Source of the DNA: Myroides oncorhynchi | GTDB lineage: Bacteria; Bacteroidota; Bacteroidia; Flavobacteriales; Flavobacteriaceae | DNA: 64,000 nucleotides | Assembly (NCBI RefSeq): GCF_020905415.1 | Contig: NZ_JAJJMP010000001.1 | Span: forward strand, 491,501 to 555,500 | Reading direction: 5' to 3' | Shown: in pieces, positions 36,996-45,568 of the stretch | Layout of the letters: each line of letters starts with the position of its first letter | How positions within the stretch are numbered: position 1 is the stretch's first letter | The notes under the pieces: generated by a model | Databases searched by the model: none | The model's input: the letters and a program-made list of their open reading frames with translations, nothing else | Told to the model about the DNA's origin: nothing | Position numbers and translations under genes: made by a program

Positions 36996-37235
36996 CTATT
37001 CCTCTCTAATCATCTTTTCTATCTTATACATTATCAATTCTATTGCTTCATTTCTCCAAATAATATCTCCATATTCTATTACAGCTTCTCTATCTGTGAA
37101 AATACCAACTGGATCACACCAACACAACCAAGCAATCATCTCATCTCTACTCCACGTAGCCAACTCTTCCTTAGCCTCTACTGGAGACATACTGCAAATC
37201 CTATAATTAGGATGTAAATAAGCTTCTATATTCAT
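36996..37235 (-). CDS. Small conserved hypothetical protein
   Basis: 79 residues (MNIEAYLHPNYRICSMSPVE, TWSRDEMIAWLCWCDPVGIF, ending IEKMIREE). Helical, cytosolic and Trp/Cys-containing. The composition looks real, but no family is recognised. Confidence 0.6.
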   Translation of the reverse strand: MNIEAYLHPNYRICSMSPVEAKEELATWSRDEMIAWLCWCDPVGIFTDREAVIEYGDIIWRNEAIELIMYKIEKMIREE

Positions 37236-37326
37236 AATCCCTTATTTTGATAATTAATACAATTAACTATCTACAAAGAATATTCCAAATCAACGAATTA
37301 GAACAATAATATTTGATAATTTATAT

Positions 37327-37366
37327 AAAAACAAAAAGCACTGTCATTAACAGTGCTTTTGTTTTT
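37327..37366. terminator. Bidirectional terminator
   Basis: AAAAAGCACTGT pairs with ACAGTGCTTTT, extended by A- and T-rich flanks, with a 5-nt loop. It probably ends the Fic-like gene transcript, which would read through the MITE copy B first. Confidence 0.75.
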
Positions 37367-37378
37367 ATATCTTTTGAA

Positions 37379-37530
37379 CCCAGAATAAGTGATAGGCAGA
37401 TAAACGAAAAATAATTATACAAAATAGATCTGAATTAGCTCTAAAAGCATACTATAGTATGTTTTTAGAGCTAATGAAAGAACTAGGAAATAGAATTACT
37501 TTGCAGTATTTGGCTAACGCTGATTCTGGG
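37379..37530. repeat. 152-bp palindromic MITE-like element, copy B
   Basis: Same length, ends and centre as copy A (CATACTATAGTATG at the midpoint). Flanked by identical 5-bp TTGAA on both sides (37374-37378 and 37531-37535), as expected of a target site duplication. It sits just beyond the Fic-like gene stop. Confidence 0.88.
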
Positions 37531-37540
37531 TTGAAGAGAC

Positions 37541-38932
37541 TTATACTTCATTGATTCTTTTTACAATCAATTCACAAGTATAGTCACTAATTACTTTTAT
37601 ATCCTTAGCTTCTAACTGCTGATCGTATTCTTTTTCGAATACTGTACCATTGCCTAAGTCTATCAGATAAGTCCATTCGGTAAACCCACAAGCTAAGCCT
37701 ACTTCTATAGCTTCTGCTCCTTCTATTAGTTTAAACCCATCTAAACGGATAACAGATTGTATACCTTCTGCTCTATCCCATTCAATACTTGAATTGTCTA
37801 AATCTATTTCATTAGACATCTCTTCTAATACCTCATCCTCATTAATCTCTTCTTCAGTAGCAACACTTTCTTCCTCTTCATTAATGATAGACTCTTCTAT
37901 CTCCTCTTCTGAAGCATCTAAAGTATACTGTCCTATTATCTCTTCAAATAAATCTCCAAAGCTCTCTTTTACATTATTCTCTATCGTTTTAAATAAAGGA
38001 TGTAGAGAGTGAGTAAATATAGACTCTAACCATACAGCTGATTTCACCTTACTCTGCTCTTCCTCTTTCGCTTTTAGTTGGCGTTTAAGCATCTCTATTT
38101 GGTTGTAGAACTTCTCAGATTCTTCAATAGACTTCCCTTCTTGGATATCTACTACCATCTGTTGTGAACGAAGGATTTGTTGACCTATATGACTAAACAA
38201 ATCATCTTTAGCCTCTTCGTAACATAATACATCTGCAAGATATTGCTCATACGCCTTACTTTCCTTATCTGTAATCCAAAACGGAGTATACACAAATGCA
38301 ATCAAAATCTGATTACTCAACATACGGGCAATAATTCTATTCCCTCTATCAAAAGGACTAATCTTCAAGAAATCAACGTGAAAGTTTAATGCCACATCTA
38401 TAGGATGCGGTGCATACTTCTTTCCCTTTAAAATATAATCAATAGCTTCATTCGTACGATTGATCAACTCCTTCATCTCTGCTTTTACCTCAGCTACACC
38501 CACATAAGGATATTTATCCCCTTTGTAAGTAATCATCTCATTAGCAGATTGTTTCCATTGCCCTATAGCTAACTTGTTTTCTGTATTTTCTTCATATATT
38601 AGCTTAGTATGAAGCTCTTTGATATACTTCTCTGACAGATGTACTTCTACTAGACCTCCACCTAACATCTCTTTTAATACCTCATCATACATCTTGATTT
38701 CCATCAAATCACGAAGAGGTTTATTCGCCACATTCACCATCCCCCCAATCATACTGCGAACCTCTTCTTTAGTCAGTGTATTTCCCTCTGCCCAATTAGA
38801 ATAATAGTTACACTCTAATCTATACTTCTCTGACAGCGTTACAAATTGCTCACTATTCAATCCTCCTAGTGCCTCTACCTGTTGCTGTAAGTTATCTATC
38901 TTTATTTTTACCTCTGTATACGTCATCTTCAC
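37541..38932 (-). CDS. Fic-domain-like protein with degenerate active site
   Basis: 463 residues. An N-terminal inhibitory motif reads SNWAEGN near residue 41, matching (S/T)xxxE(G/N). The Fic core contains FHVDFLKISPFDRGNRIIAR near residue 188, where canonical Fic AMP-transferases have HPFxDGNGR. The catalytic His is Ser and one Gly of the anion-binding loop is missing. A coiled-coil (residues about 270-300) and a very acidic C-terminus follow. AMPylation as in standard Fic enzymes looks unlikely; a pseudoenzyme or other activity is possible. Confidence 0.8.
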   Translation of the reverse strand: MKMTYTEVKIKIDNLQQQVEALGGLNSEQFVTLSEKYRLECNYYSNWAEGNTLTKEEVRSMIGGMVNVANKPLRDLMEIKMYDEVLKEMLGGGLVEVHLSEKYIKELHTKLIYEENTENKLAIGQWKQSANEMITYKGDKYPYVGVAEVKAEMKELINRTNEAIDYILKGKKYAPHPIDVALNFHVDFLKISPFDRGNRIIARMLSNQILIAFVYTPFWITDKESKAYEQYLADVLCYEEAKDDLFSHIGQQILRSQQMVVDIQEGKSIEESEKFYNQIEMLKRQLKAKEEEQSKVKSAVWLESIFTHSLHPLFKTIENNVKESFGDLFEEIIGQYTLDASEEEIEESIINEEEESVATEEEINEDEVLEEMSNEIDLDNSSIEWDRAEGIQSVIRLDGFKLIEGAEAIEVGLACGFTEWTYLIDLGNGTVFEKEYDQQLEAKDIKVISDYTCELIVKRINEV

Positions 38933-39244
38933 TGATTAATTTAAATCTATACACCTGATTCTATTCATATTATAAAAATCAGCGTATATAACCTAGCTAT
39001 TTCTAATCTCACACCCTTTATCTAGCAGAAAATACAAATAGCTAAACAGCCCTCCAAGTCCTGTTGTTTACTACAAAAACAACCTTCTTATGAACTGCTT
39101 CTTTTCGGCAGGCGAAGTTAAGAATTATCCCTCATCCTAAAAAATCATGTAGTATACTATTTAGATAATATTCTGAGAAAAAATAAGCCCCGAAGTTTTA
39201 TACAGTTGGATGCTATTCTAAACAAAAAAAGGGAAGCTAACTAG
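38933..39244. other. Intergenic region without a recognised gene
   Basis: About 310 bp upstream of the Fic-like gene. It contains AT-rich sequence and a poly-A run near 39226, but no frame or RNA that I can support. Confidence 0.5.
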
Positions 39245-39284
39245 CTAGTCATGGTCGGAAGATTAATCTTCCGACCACTACTAG
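39245..39284. repeat. 40-bp palindrome
   Basis: The central 24 bp (39253-39276, GGTCGGAAGATT and its exact complement) are perfectly palindromic. CTAGT arms outside extend it to 18 of 20 matched positions. It overlaps the 3' end of the WYL-like remnant. Confidence 0.75.
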
Positions 39285-39762
39285 AATAATATCTTCTCTT
39301 TTATTTGTTTCCTCCTTTTCAAAACGCTTATGGGTAATTGTAAGTTTCTTTCGTTCTTTAATAGCCTGCATACAATCACTCAACCACTTAAAGCCTTTTG
39401 TGTTTTCTGTAAAATCCGACTGTACATATTTCACTAAGGATATATGTTCTTTCAGTTCATAATTCAGTAATTCTATTCCTAAAAAACCTTGTAACCTATA
39501 TAGTTTCTTGGTAGCATTTTCTATATCTTCATCAACTACTCTAATACGTTTATCCCATCCTTCGTCAAAAGCAATAGTAATTCCTAAATCTTTTATATGA
39601 TTACGTACTTTAGTGACAAAACCATCTGAATTAGGTAACTCTTCATTACTTAAAGATGTTTTAAAAAGTTGCCCTTGTATATCGTCCATTTCCCTCTTTA
39701 TCAATGATATTATCTAATAACATCATTATAGCTTTTGTTCTCTCAATCGACATAGCTCCCAT
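39249..39762 (-). pseudogene. Remnant of a WYL-domain regulator (frameshifted, 3' truncated)
   Basis: From ATG 39762 a frame reads MGAMSIERTKAIMMLLDNII to RYTRATF and a stop near 39670. A T/A run (CTTTTTAAAA) there allows a one-base shift into the longer frame (KTSLSNEELPNSDGFVTKVR, KLYRLQGFLGIELLNYELKE, KERKKLTITHKRFEKEET). The latter resembles the start of a WYL domain, which then breaks off at GRLIFRP where YLLKEYRNRW would be expected. So both a frameshift and loss of the C-terminus are visible. The family assignment is moderately sure. Confidence 0.55.
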
Positions 39763-39833
39763 ATTTTGATTACTCTTATCTCAAATATACCTCATCCTCC
39801 CCTATCCCCGATGAGGTTTTCCGTAAAGCCCAT

Positions 39834-39858
39834 AAAAAAAAGCACCTCTCAGTGCTTT
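39834..39858 (-). terminator. Terminator of the SMI1/KNR4 gene
   Basis: AAAGCAC pairs with GTGCTTT, and the minus strand continues into eight T. Confidence 0.78.
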
Positions 39859-39864
39859 CATATA

Positions 39865-40638
39865 TTATTCCATTTCAAAATCTGTTGGTAGTATTCCGTA
39901 ATCGATCAAGTCAAATTCTGGGTATTTATCTTTTAAGATAGCAGTCCATTGTTTGATAAGTCCCTTTCTCATCACGCTATCGATACTCTCTTTATAATCT
40001 ATAAAGTACGTCGGAGCACTCCATTCGTCATAGTTAAGACGGCGTAGTGACATCAACTGATCATTAAGCTTGATATCGCGGATAGACTCATCTACACCAG
40101 CATCACTCTTACCTAGCGATTTCCACTGTCCATCAGCTACTAAAGGAAGTGTGCTATATAACGAAGCCTCATCAACAGTAGTGATGGCAAACTGTACACA
40201 CCAACTCTTGTCAGCATTACTTAAAAACACTACCGCATCATCTTCTAATTGCTCAAGAGCGTACTCAATCAGGTCTTCGAAGTTAAAATCTGTCTTCTCT
40301 ACTGTATCATCTATCCAGTTAAACACACGCTGACTGCGCACTTTCTCAGTACGTAGCATCCAGAAATCTTCTCCTCCATTATCTCCGATCATTAGATAAT
40401 CAGTCATTGATTCTTTAAGGTAGCCATTCTGTTCTATAAACTCCTCTTTACTAGTAAATAATCCAGGTACAAAATCTTGTTGAAAACCGAAGAGCAACAA
40501 GAACTCACGGTAATAGTCTGGGAAGTCAAAACCTATTCCTTTTTCTAATTCTACTACTTCATTTTCTGTCAGTGGGATATAGAATACTACATCCTCCATA
40601 GGTCTTAATCGCTTTCTTATCTCTTGGTAATTTATCAT
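39865..40638 (-). CDS. SMI1/KNR4 (SUKH) family protein
   Basis: 257 residues. The SUKH core has FYIPLTENEVVELEKGIGFD and FPDYYREFLLLFGFQQDFVP, then YLMIGDNGGEDFWML. SUKH proteins are frequent immunity proteins against polymorphic or CDI toxins, but no toxin gene is adjacent, so it may be an orphan immunity or housekeeping member. Confidence 0.83.
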   Translation of the reverse strand: MINYQEIRKRLRPMEDVVFYIPLTENEVVELEKGIGFDFPDYYREFLLLFGFQQDFVPGLFTSKEEFIEQNGYLKESMTDYLMIGDNGGEDFWMLRTEKVRSQRVFNWIDDTVEKTDFNFEDLIEYALEQLEDDAVVFLSNADKSWCVQFAITTVDEASLYSTLPLVADGQWKSLGKSDAGVDESIRDIKLNDQLMSLRRLNYDEWSAPTYFIDYKESIDSVMRKGLIKQWTAILKDKYPEFDLIDYGILPTDFEME

Positions 40639-41245
40639 CTCGTTATCCTATTTTTAAATCTTATTTATCAACACAAAGGTACAATATATCTACTGCCTAT
40701 CTCTCATCCAGTCTCTCCAAAAAACAACACCTGATTTTTATTTTAAACCTAACTAAAATTGCCCAAATGCCAAGAAATACAATTCACAAGTGCTACTTTT
40801 CTCTTTTAAACAGTCCAAAAACACTATTGAAGATCATATCTCTAAAAAAGACATATACTTTTTATTGACCCAAAATGAATACAAACAACAATGTATCAAT
40901 AATTTACACAAAATAAACTGATTTACACAAAAAACTAAAACACTGTCTAATCTCAATAAATATCTAGCTTTATGCTATCTCCTTCAACACTCCTTCAACA
41001 TTCCTGCAAGATTGTTCTGAATTTAAAGCCATTTGTTGAAGAACTCTTGACGTAGTCTTGAGACACTCTTGACGTAGTCTTGAGACACTCTTGACGTAGA
41101 TAAAAGGTATATTAAAACTACTTAATATAAATAATCAAGGTTTTCACATCCTGTTTAGTAGTAAATACACTATAAATACTTTGAATCCTCTATTCTTTAA
41201 ACAACTGATATACTTTAACTTGAATTAAACTAAAAAACTATAATT
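40639..41245. other. Intergenic region with a tandem repeat
   Basis: About 600 bp without a credible gene. It contains CTCCTTCAACACTCCTTCAA near 40979 and the 22-bp tandem repeat at 41044-41100. Confidence 0.55.
41044..41100. repeat. 22-bp tandem repeat, about 2.6 copies
   Basis: Unit CTCTTGACGTAGTCTTGAG plus ACA, two exact copies and a third partial copy ending at CGTAGA. Confidence 0.85.
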
Positions 41246-41928
41246 ATGGCAGAAATAAAAGAAGGTATCTTAGGTGGAGTACACGGAAAAGTAGGTACTG
41301 TAGTAGGATATAAATACAGAGGGAAAAATATCATCAGAGGCTTAGGACGAAAAAGTGGAAAAAAAGCATCCCCTAAACAAATACTCCAAAGAGGTAAACT
41401 AACTATAGTGGTCAAGTTTCTAAAGAGTATTAAGAGTTTCGTTAATGCACATTATCCTGAAGTGCATACAGATGGAAAAATTAAAACAGGCTATGATCAG
41501 ATACGTTCTGAGATGATGACTAATGGACTAGAGGTAAAAGAGAATATCGTGCATATCTTACCTGAGAGAGTCATACTATCGATAGGATTGCTGACACCCG
41601 CTGCTATTCAGAAGATCAGCTTTCTAAAAGATTATAAAGTGAAGATGAGATGAGATGAGATGAGATGAGATGAGATGATACTATGATAAACGCACTTACT
41701 AATGCCAACGACCAATTGACAATGATTGTGTTTCACGATGAGTTAAACACATTTTATGTAGCACAACACATCGCTAAACGCACTGATAAACACACTCATT
41801 TCGAACTACCTGAAGAATGGGAAAAAGGAACTATCCATTTTTGGAGCGTATGGGAATCTATCAATAATAAGATACACAGCACAAGCATCTATCACCCTCC
41901 TCCCCTGTTCTTAAATAAAAATCACTAG
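41246..41928 (+). pseudogene. DUF6266-like gene split by a pentanucleotide repeat
   Basis: The first frame (41246-41653) starts MAEIKEGILGGVHGKVGTVV, typical of DUF6266 proteins, and stops in an ATGAG repeat. A second frame (open from about 41674, ATG at 41683, to 41928) continues as NALTNANDQLTMIVFHDELN and HFELPEEWEKGTIHFWSVWE, the expected C-terminal half. An ancestral AGA TGG GAT GAT ACT would join the two as MRWDDTM. Repeat expansion destroyed that junction. Confidence 0.72.
41645..41678. repeat. ATGAG simple sequence repeat, 6.8 units
   Basis: Six exact ATGAG units plus ATGA. Every frame through three or more units meets TGA. Confidence 0.95.
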
Positions 41929-41953
41929 AACATGGGATTTAACACCTCCATAT

Positions 41954-41989
41954 AACTAATAGATAGTGCTTATAACTATCTATTAGTTT
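41954..41989 (+). terminator. Hairpin after the DUF6266-like gene
   Basis: AACTAATAGATAGT pairs with ACTATCTATTAGTT (14 bp). Only a short T run follows, so efficiency is uncertain. Confidence 0.6.
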
Positions 41990-42002
41990 ATATAATAATA
42001 AA

Positions 42003-42152
42003 CCTAGAATCAGCATTATCCAAATACTACAAGGTAATTCTACTTTATAGTTCTTTCATTAGCTCTACAGCCATACTATAGTATGATTGTATCAAATTCA
42101 GACCTATTTTGTATAATTACTTTTCGTTTATATGTCTATCGCTGATTCTGGG
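42003..42152. repeat. 150-bp palindromic MITE-like element, copy C (inverted)
   Basis: Ends CCTAGAATCAGC and GCTGATTCTGGG with the CATACTATAGTATG centre at 42072-42085. It lies in the opposite orientation to A and B. Identical 5-bp ATAAA flanks (41998-42002 and 42153-42157) look like a target duplication. Confidence 0.87.
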
Positions 42153-42240
42153 ATAAAGTCATACACAACAATCCATAAAACACAGACAAATAAATTAATG
42201 ATATATAAGAATGTATCTATCTTTACGTAAAATTCCTAAA

Positions 42241-42693
42241 ATGAAAAATAGCCTTTATACATTGCCTATTATATTGATATTTCTTATGGGTTTCGGATCT
42301 ATACCCTTAGAGCAATTACCTACTTTTCCCATATCAGAACATGCCTTGATAGGCAAATGGCAGTTAAAAAAGATAGAATTATATGATATACACAATACCC
42401 TCAAGAATACAATCATCGAACCAATAGATGAGGAGCACTTCAAAACTATTATACAATTACTTCCACAAAACAATATCAGGGTTCTCACAAATCACTTAAT
42501 CAATGATGATGCGATATCAAATACTCATAAATGGTATCTAAACCAGAACAGCCTGATTATTAAAAAAGAGAGTACTGAAGTCGAAGTCAAAGTAAAGTCT
42601 TTTACACAACAAGCAATTGTACTGGAAATGACTAATCCTTCTAAAAACGAGAAAGAATACAAAGCAAAAATATATTTCGCTAGGGTAAAATAA
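42241..42693 (+). CDS. Hypothetical exported lipocalin-like protein
   Basis: 150 residues from ATG 42241. N-terminal signal-like helix MKNSLYTLPIILIFLMGFGS, then HALIGKWQLKKIELYDIHNT with the GKWxL motif of lipocalin-like domains and further beta strands. No lipobox Cys. Copy C of the MITE lies just upstream and may carry its promoter region. Confidence 0.65.
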   Translation: MKNSLYTLPIILIFLMGFGSIPLEQLPTFPISEHALIGKWQLKKIELYDIHNTLKNTIIEPIDEEHFKTIIQLLPQNNIRVLTNHLINDDAISNTHKWYLNQNSLIIKKESTEVEVKVKSFTQQAIVLEMTNPSKNEKEYKAKIYFARVK

Positions 42694-42742
42694 CATCGTC
42701 ATTTTAAGACTAATTATTTTACAAAAAAAGATTCTTGCTTTA

Positions 42743-42790
42743 CCCTAGAGTCATCGTTAGCCAAACACTACAAAGTAATTATAGAACAAT
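42743..42790. repeat. Half copy of the MITE-like element (copy E)
   Basis: CCCTAGAGTCATCGTTAGCC and the following CAAAGTAATT match one arm of the element (CCCAGAATCAGCATTAGCC). The other arm and centre are missing. Confidence 0.6.
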
Positions 42791-42974
42791 AGTACCTTAT
42801 AATTTAAATAATCATTATAATTTAAACATAATTATACATTATAACCACACATACTTAACTATAAGTAATAATATTTAATTATAAAAAATCAAAAAAAGAT
42901 TTATAAAATCACAAATTGTCCTAAAAAGACTATTAAAAGCCTCTTAATTACCTTTTTAATCCAAAAAAATAGAA

Positions 42975-42982
42975 TACATTTG
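42975..42982 (+). promoter_or_regulatory. -7 promoter element (TACATTTG) of a small RNA
   Basis: Exact TAnnTTTG match with no gene behind it until a terminator at 43114. The predicted start lies at about 42988, exactly at the base of the first hairpin. Confidence 0.6.
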
Positions 42983-42987
42983 CCTCC

Positions 42988-43137
42988 GTTTAGAAGTTTT
43001 ACTTCTAAAACTAGATTAACAATATACTAAAGTTAATTATGTAATTAGCTTTAACGCATTAAGAAGTTGTCGGAAACTTCTATCAAAACACCACTGATTT
43101 AGCCTTATAAAATGCCTCTATACAAGAGGCTTTTTTT
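42988..43137 (+). ncRNA. Candidate structured small RNA (about 150 nt)
   Basis: Between a -7 promoter and a terminator and without an open frame, the transcript would contain four hairpins. H1 42989-43009 (TTTAGAAGT with ACTTCTAAA), H2 43029-43052 (AAAGTTAATTA with TAATTAGCTTT, one G-U), H3 43062-43081 (AGAAGTT with AACTTCT, loop GTCGGA), H4 the terminator. Possibilities are a 6S RNA, a Flavo-1-type RNA or a new sRNA; I cannot match it by eye. Confidence 0.65.
43114..43137 (+). terminator. Rho-independent terminator of the small RNA
   Basis: GCCTCT pairs with AGAGGC around ATACA, followed by seven T. It points rightward although no protein gene on this strand ends nearby. Confidence 0.88.
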
Positions 43138-43155
43138 ATTGCCTTCCCCCTGGGC

Positions 43156-44067
43156 TTACCGAAGTACACATTGTTCATATACTTTTATTACATTCATTAA
43201 AGGAGCTACAGATGTCAATTTTTTGTACATGCCTATATCTTCATAATAAATGTACTCATCAGTCGTTTTCTGAAAATAATATGAAGTAATAAAAGGAGTT
43301 TCTACTTGATGTTTAATAAGAAATGGGGAAATTTTCTTACTTGTTGAACTACACTTTTCTTTCAATTGAGGTACCAGACTAATACTAGTATTAAGCTCTC
43401 TATACAGGTTTATATTATAAAAATCATTCGTTGTGATATCAGTAAATTCTAATTTATCACTAGTATTAACACTAAAGGTAAAGTTATCCTCTTTACTATC
43501 ATCGCGTTTAAATACTGTGTTATATTCATATTGTAAAACCTTATTAAGTTGTGTCTCAACTTTATTGGGTATAAACACTAATTTTTCATGAGTTACAATT
43601 TCTTTGTGATCAACTTCCCCTGTTTTTAGAATATCGATTGCTATACTATACTTTACCTGTTTCCCATAGATAAACGGTTTTTCGAACTCAATGACAGGAT
43701 ACATCGTCAATCTATCTTCATACGGTAAGACGTTCATTGCTAATCCTGCAGATAGGATCTCATCATTTTCATTCATAGTCGCAATACAGACACTCCAATC
43801 GGAAGAAGACGAGGTCTGAAAAGGTATAAAATACACTTTGGAAGATGTAGTAAGAGGAGTAATCTTTAAAGCTATATTGTCAAAATCAACGTATTGATAA
43901 TAAGTATCAATATCTAAATGAGTCATGATGAGCTCCACAGTATGTTGCAATTCATTAGATTCTAGACAACTAGTATATTTATCGATATGTACATGTCCTT
44001 GCTTAGCATAAATACAATTTATACCTGTAATGAAAATGAACAAAATAACGCGACCTAAAACTTTCAT
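43156..44067 (-). CDS. Hypothetical exported protein
   Basis: 303 residues with signal peptide MKVLGRVILFIFITGINCIY followed by a soluble domain with several cysteines (SCLESNELQHTV, QLKEKCSSTSKK, YEQCVLR). No recognised family. Probably periplasmic. Confidence 0.68.
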   Translation of the reverse strand: MKVLGRVILFIFITGINCIYAKQGHVHIDKYTSCLESNELQHTVELIMTHLDIDTYYQYVDFDNIALKITPLTTSSKVYFIPFQTSSSSDWSVCIATMNENDEILSAGLAMNVLPYEDRLTMYPVIEFEKPFIYGKQVKYSIAIDILKTGEVDHKEIVTHEKLVFIPNKVETQLNKVLQYEYNTVFKRDDSKEDNFTFSVNTSDKLEFTDITTNDFYNINLYRELNTSISLVPQLKEKCSSTSKKISPFLIKHQVETPFITSYYFQKTTDEYIYYEDIGMYKKLTSVAPLMNVIKVYEQCVLR

Positions 44068-44303
44068 TAACTTAAATTAAACACCTATACTAAATAAATT
44101 AACTAATTTAACAAATATACATTTAACATCTTAAATTAATTCAAGGCTTTAGATTAATTTACTAATCTGTGTTTATTGAGGTAAAATCCACTCCCTATCA
44201 CAGTTCGTTACTTCCTTAGTAGGATAAGATAGCAACCTTAAAAAGGAGTCTACACTGTCATATATTACAGTTAATCACAGAGAAGATCTAGCCTAACACA
44301 TGT

Positions 44304-44747
44304 TTATTTAATATTGCGTTTATAAAGCCTGAAAGAGAGAAAATTATAGATTGCTAATGCACATAATATCAATATTCTACTATACACCCATGTATAATGA
44401 ACAGATTCTGCAAAAGAATACGTGCTCCATGAAGCTTCTCTATCAATGAAAATACTTAGGTCTTGTAAAAACCATAACCCCACTAGTAGCAAACTGTGGA
44501 TAATAATCTGAATACTAAAACGCGGAATCTTAATAATAAATATCAGCAATAATATATAAAATAGGCTAACTAATAAGGCTCCTAGAAATATATCTATAAA
44601 AAAATGAAATGTAATATCTCCTGAAGGTTGATCTTTAAAACGATACATTGCTATACTAGTCTGTACAAAAGAAATGATGATAAAAAACAGTCCATAATAC
44701 ATGAGACTACTCCACTTCTTTATTGTTTTTTGTTCTTTCTGGTTCAT
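44304..44747 (-). CDS. Hypothetical four-helix membrane protein
   Basis: 147 residues with four transmembrane helices (YYGLFFIIISFVQTSIAMYR, FHFFIDIFLGALLVSLFYIL, QIIIHSLLLVGLWFLQDL, SRILILCALAIYNFLSF). No functional motif. Confidence 0.65.
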   Translation of the reverse strand: MNQKEQKTIKKWSSLMYYGLFFIIISFVQTSIAMYRFKDQPSGDITFHFFIDIFLGALLVSLFYILLLIFIIKIPRFSIQIIIHSLLLVGLWFLQDLSIFIDREASWSTYSFAESVHYTWVYSRILILCALAIYNFLSFRLYKRNIK

Positions 44748-44800
44748 ATAATTAAAAGTTTGTTTCTATATCTTGCATTAGTTAAAAAAACAGAAAACCA

Positions 44801-45517
44801 ATGTACGATAAACCCTTTGATATTATAAAATTTTCGGCTGATAAACGTCAGTATATCCCAGCTTCTCTAGGGAGACAAAGTTGGATGAAAGAAACAGATG
44901 TGTTACACACAGAGATAGATATTCCACTAGGACAATCTCGCTATGGCGGTCCTGTAATCGATTTACCTCCTGGAGTAGATCATCCTGAAGGATTATACTA
45001 TACAGGTCAATTAGATTTGGCGCTATGTTCTCCACATGATAAAACAGGGTTATTACCAAAGACGGGGCAACTTATCTTCTTTGCAGACATCATGACTGAT
45101 ACAGGAAAGGTCATCTATACAGATATACCTAATCATCAATTGGTAAGACATATCGTAGAGCATGAGGACAATTTCTTCTATGGGGTACTTATTAATGAAA
45201 TCACTGCTGATACAGAGCCTTTCTCTGATCGATATAGAGAGCCTGAAGATGAATATGAAGAAGACGATGTAGATGAGGATGGAATGTACTGGGACTACTT
45301 CGGAGGAACCTATCTATCTAAAATATTCGGTATATTCACTCATTGTCAATTAGGTAAGGAAGAAATAGAAGAGTTTATTCATTCTGATAAGATAGTACTG
45401 TGGCAGATAGGAGAGAACAACTTTAATGATGATGGGGTGTTCAGTGTACTGATCAAAGAAGAGGACTTAAAAAACCGAAACTTTGAGCACTGTGAGTTCT
45501 ATTGGGCACAGTCATAA
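44801..45517 (+). CDS. DUF1963 (YwqG-like) protein
   Basis: 238 residues with KTGQLIFFADIMTDTGKVIY and THCQLGKEEIEEFIHSDKIV and LWQIGENNF near the C-terminus, matching the DUF1963 pattern (LQIDS/N-like end). An acidic stretch lies near residues 148-165. Cytosolic, function unknown; common in small accessory gene clusters. Confidence 0.78.
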   Translation: MYDKPFDIIKFSADKRQYIPASLGRQSWMKETDVLHTEIDIPLGQSRYGGPVIDLPPGVDHPEGLYYTGQLDLALCSPHDKTGLLPKTGQLIFFADIMTDTGKVIYTDIPNHQLVRHIVEHEDNFFYGVLINEITADTEPFSDRYREPEDEYEEDDVDEDGMYWDYFGGTYLSKIFGIFTHCQLGKEEIEEFIHSDKIVLWQIGENNFNDDGVFSVLIKEEDLKNRNFEHCEFYWAQS

Positions 45518-45568
45518 AGGGAGAAAAGAAAACAGCTTACTAGTAAAATACTTAGTAGGCTATTCATG

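Noticed and set aside
39865..40638. Toxin-immunity pair including the SUKH protein
   Set aside because: No toxin-like gene (Rhs, CDI or polymorphic C-terminal domain) is present on either side.
41645..41678. Classical on/off phase variation by ATGAG repeat number
   Set aside because: With three or more units every frame meets TGA, and the shorter forms tested (0-2 units) also stop, so unit number alone does not restore the protein.
31610..42152. CRISPR array made of the 152-bp repeats
   Set aside because: Copies are kilobases apart, palindromic and flanked by short target duplications, without regular spacers or cas genes.
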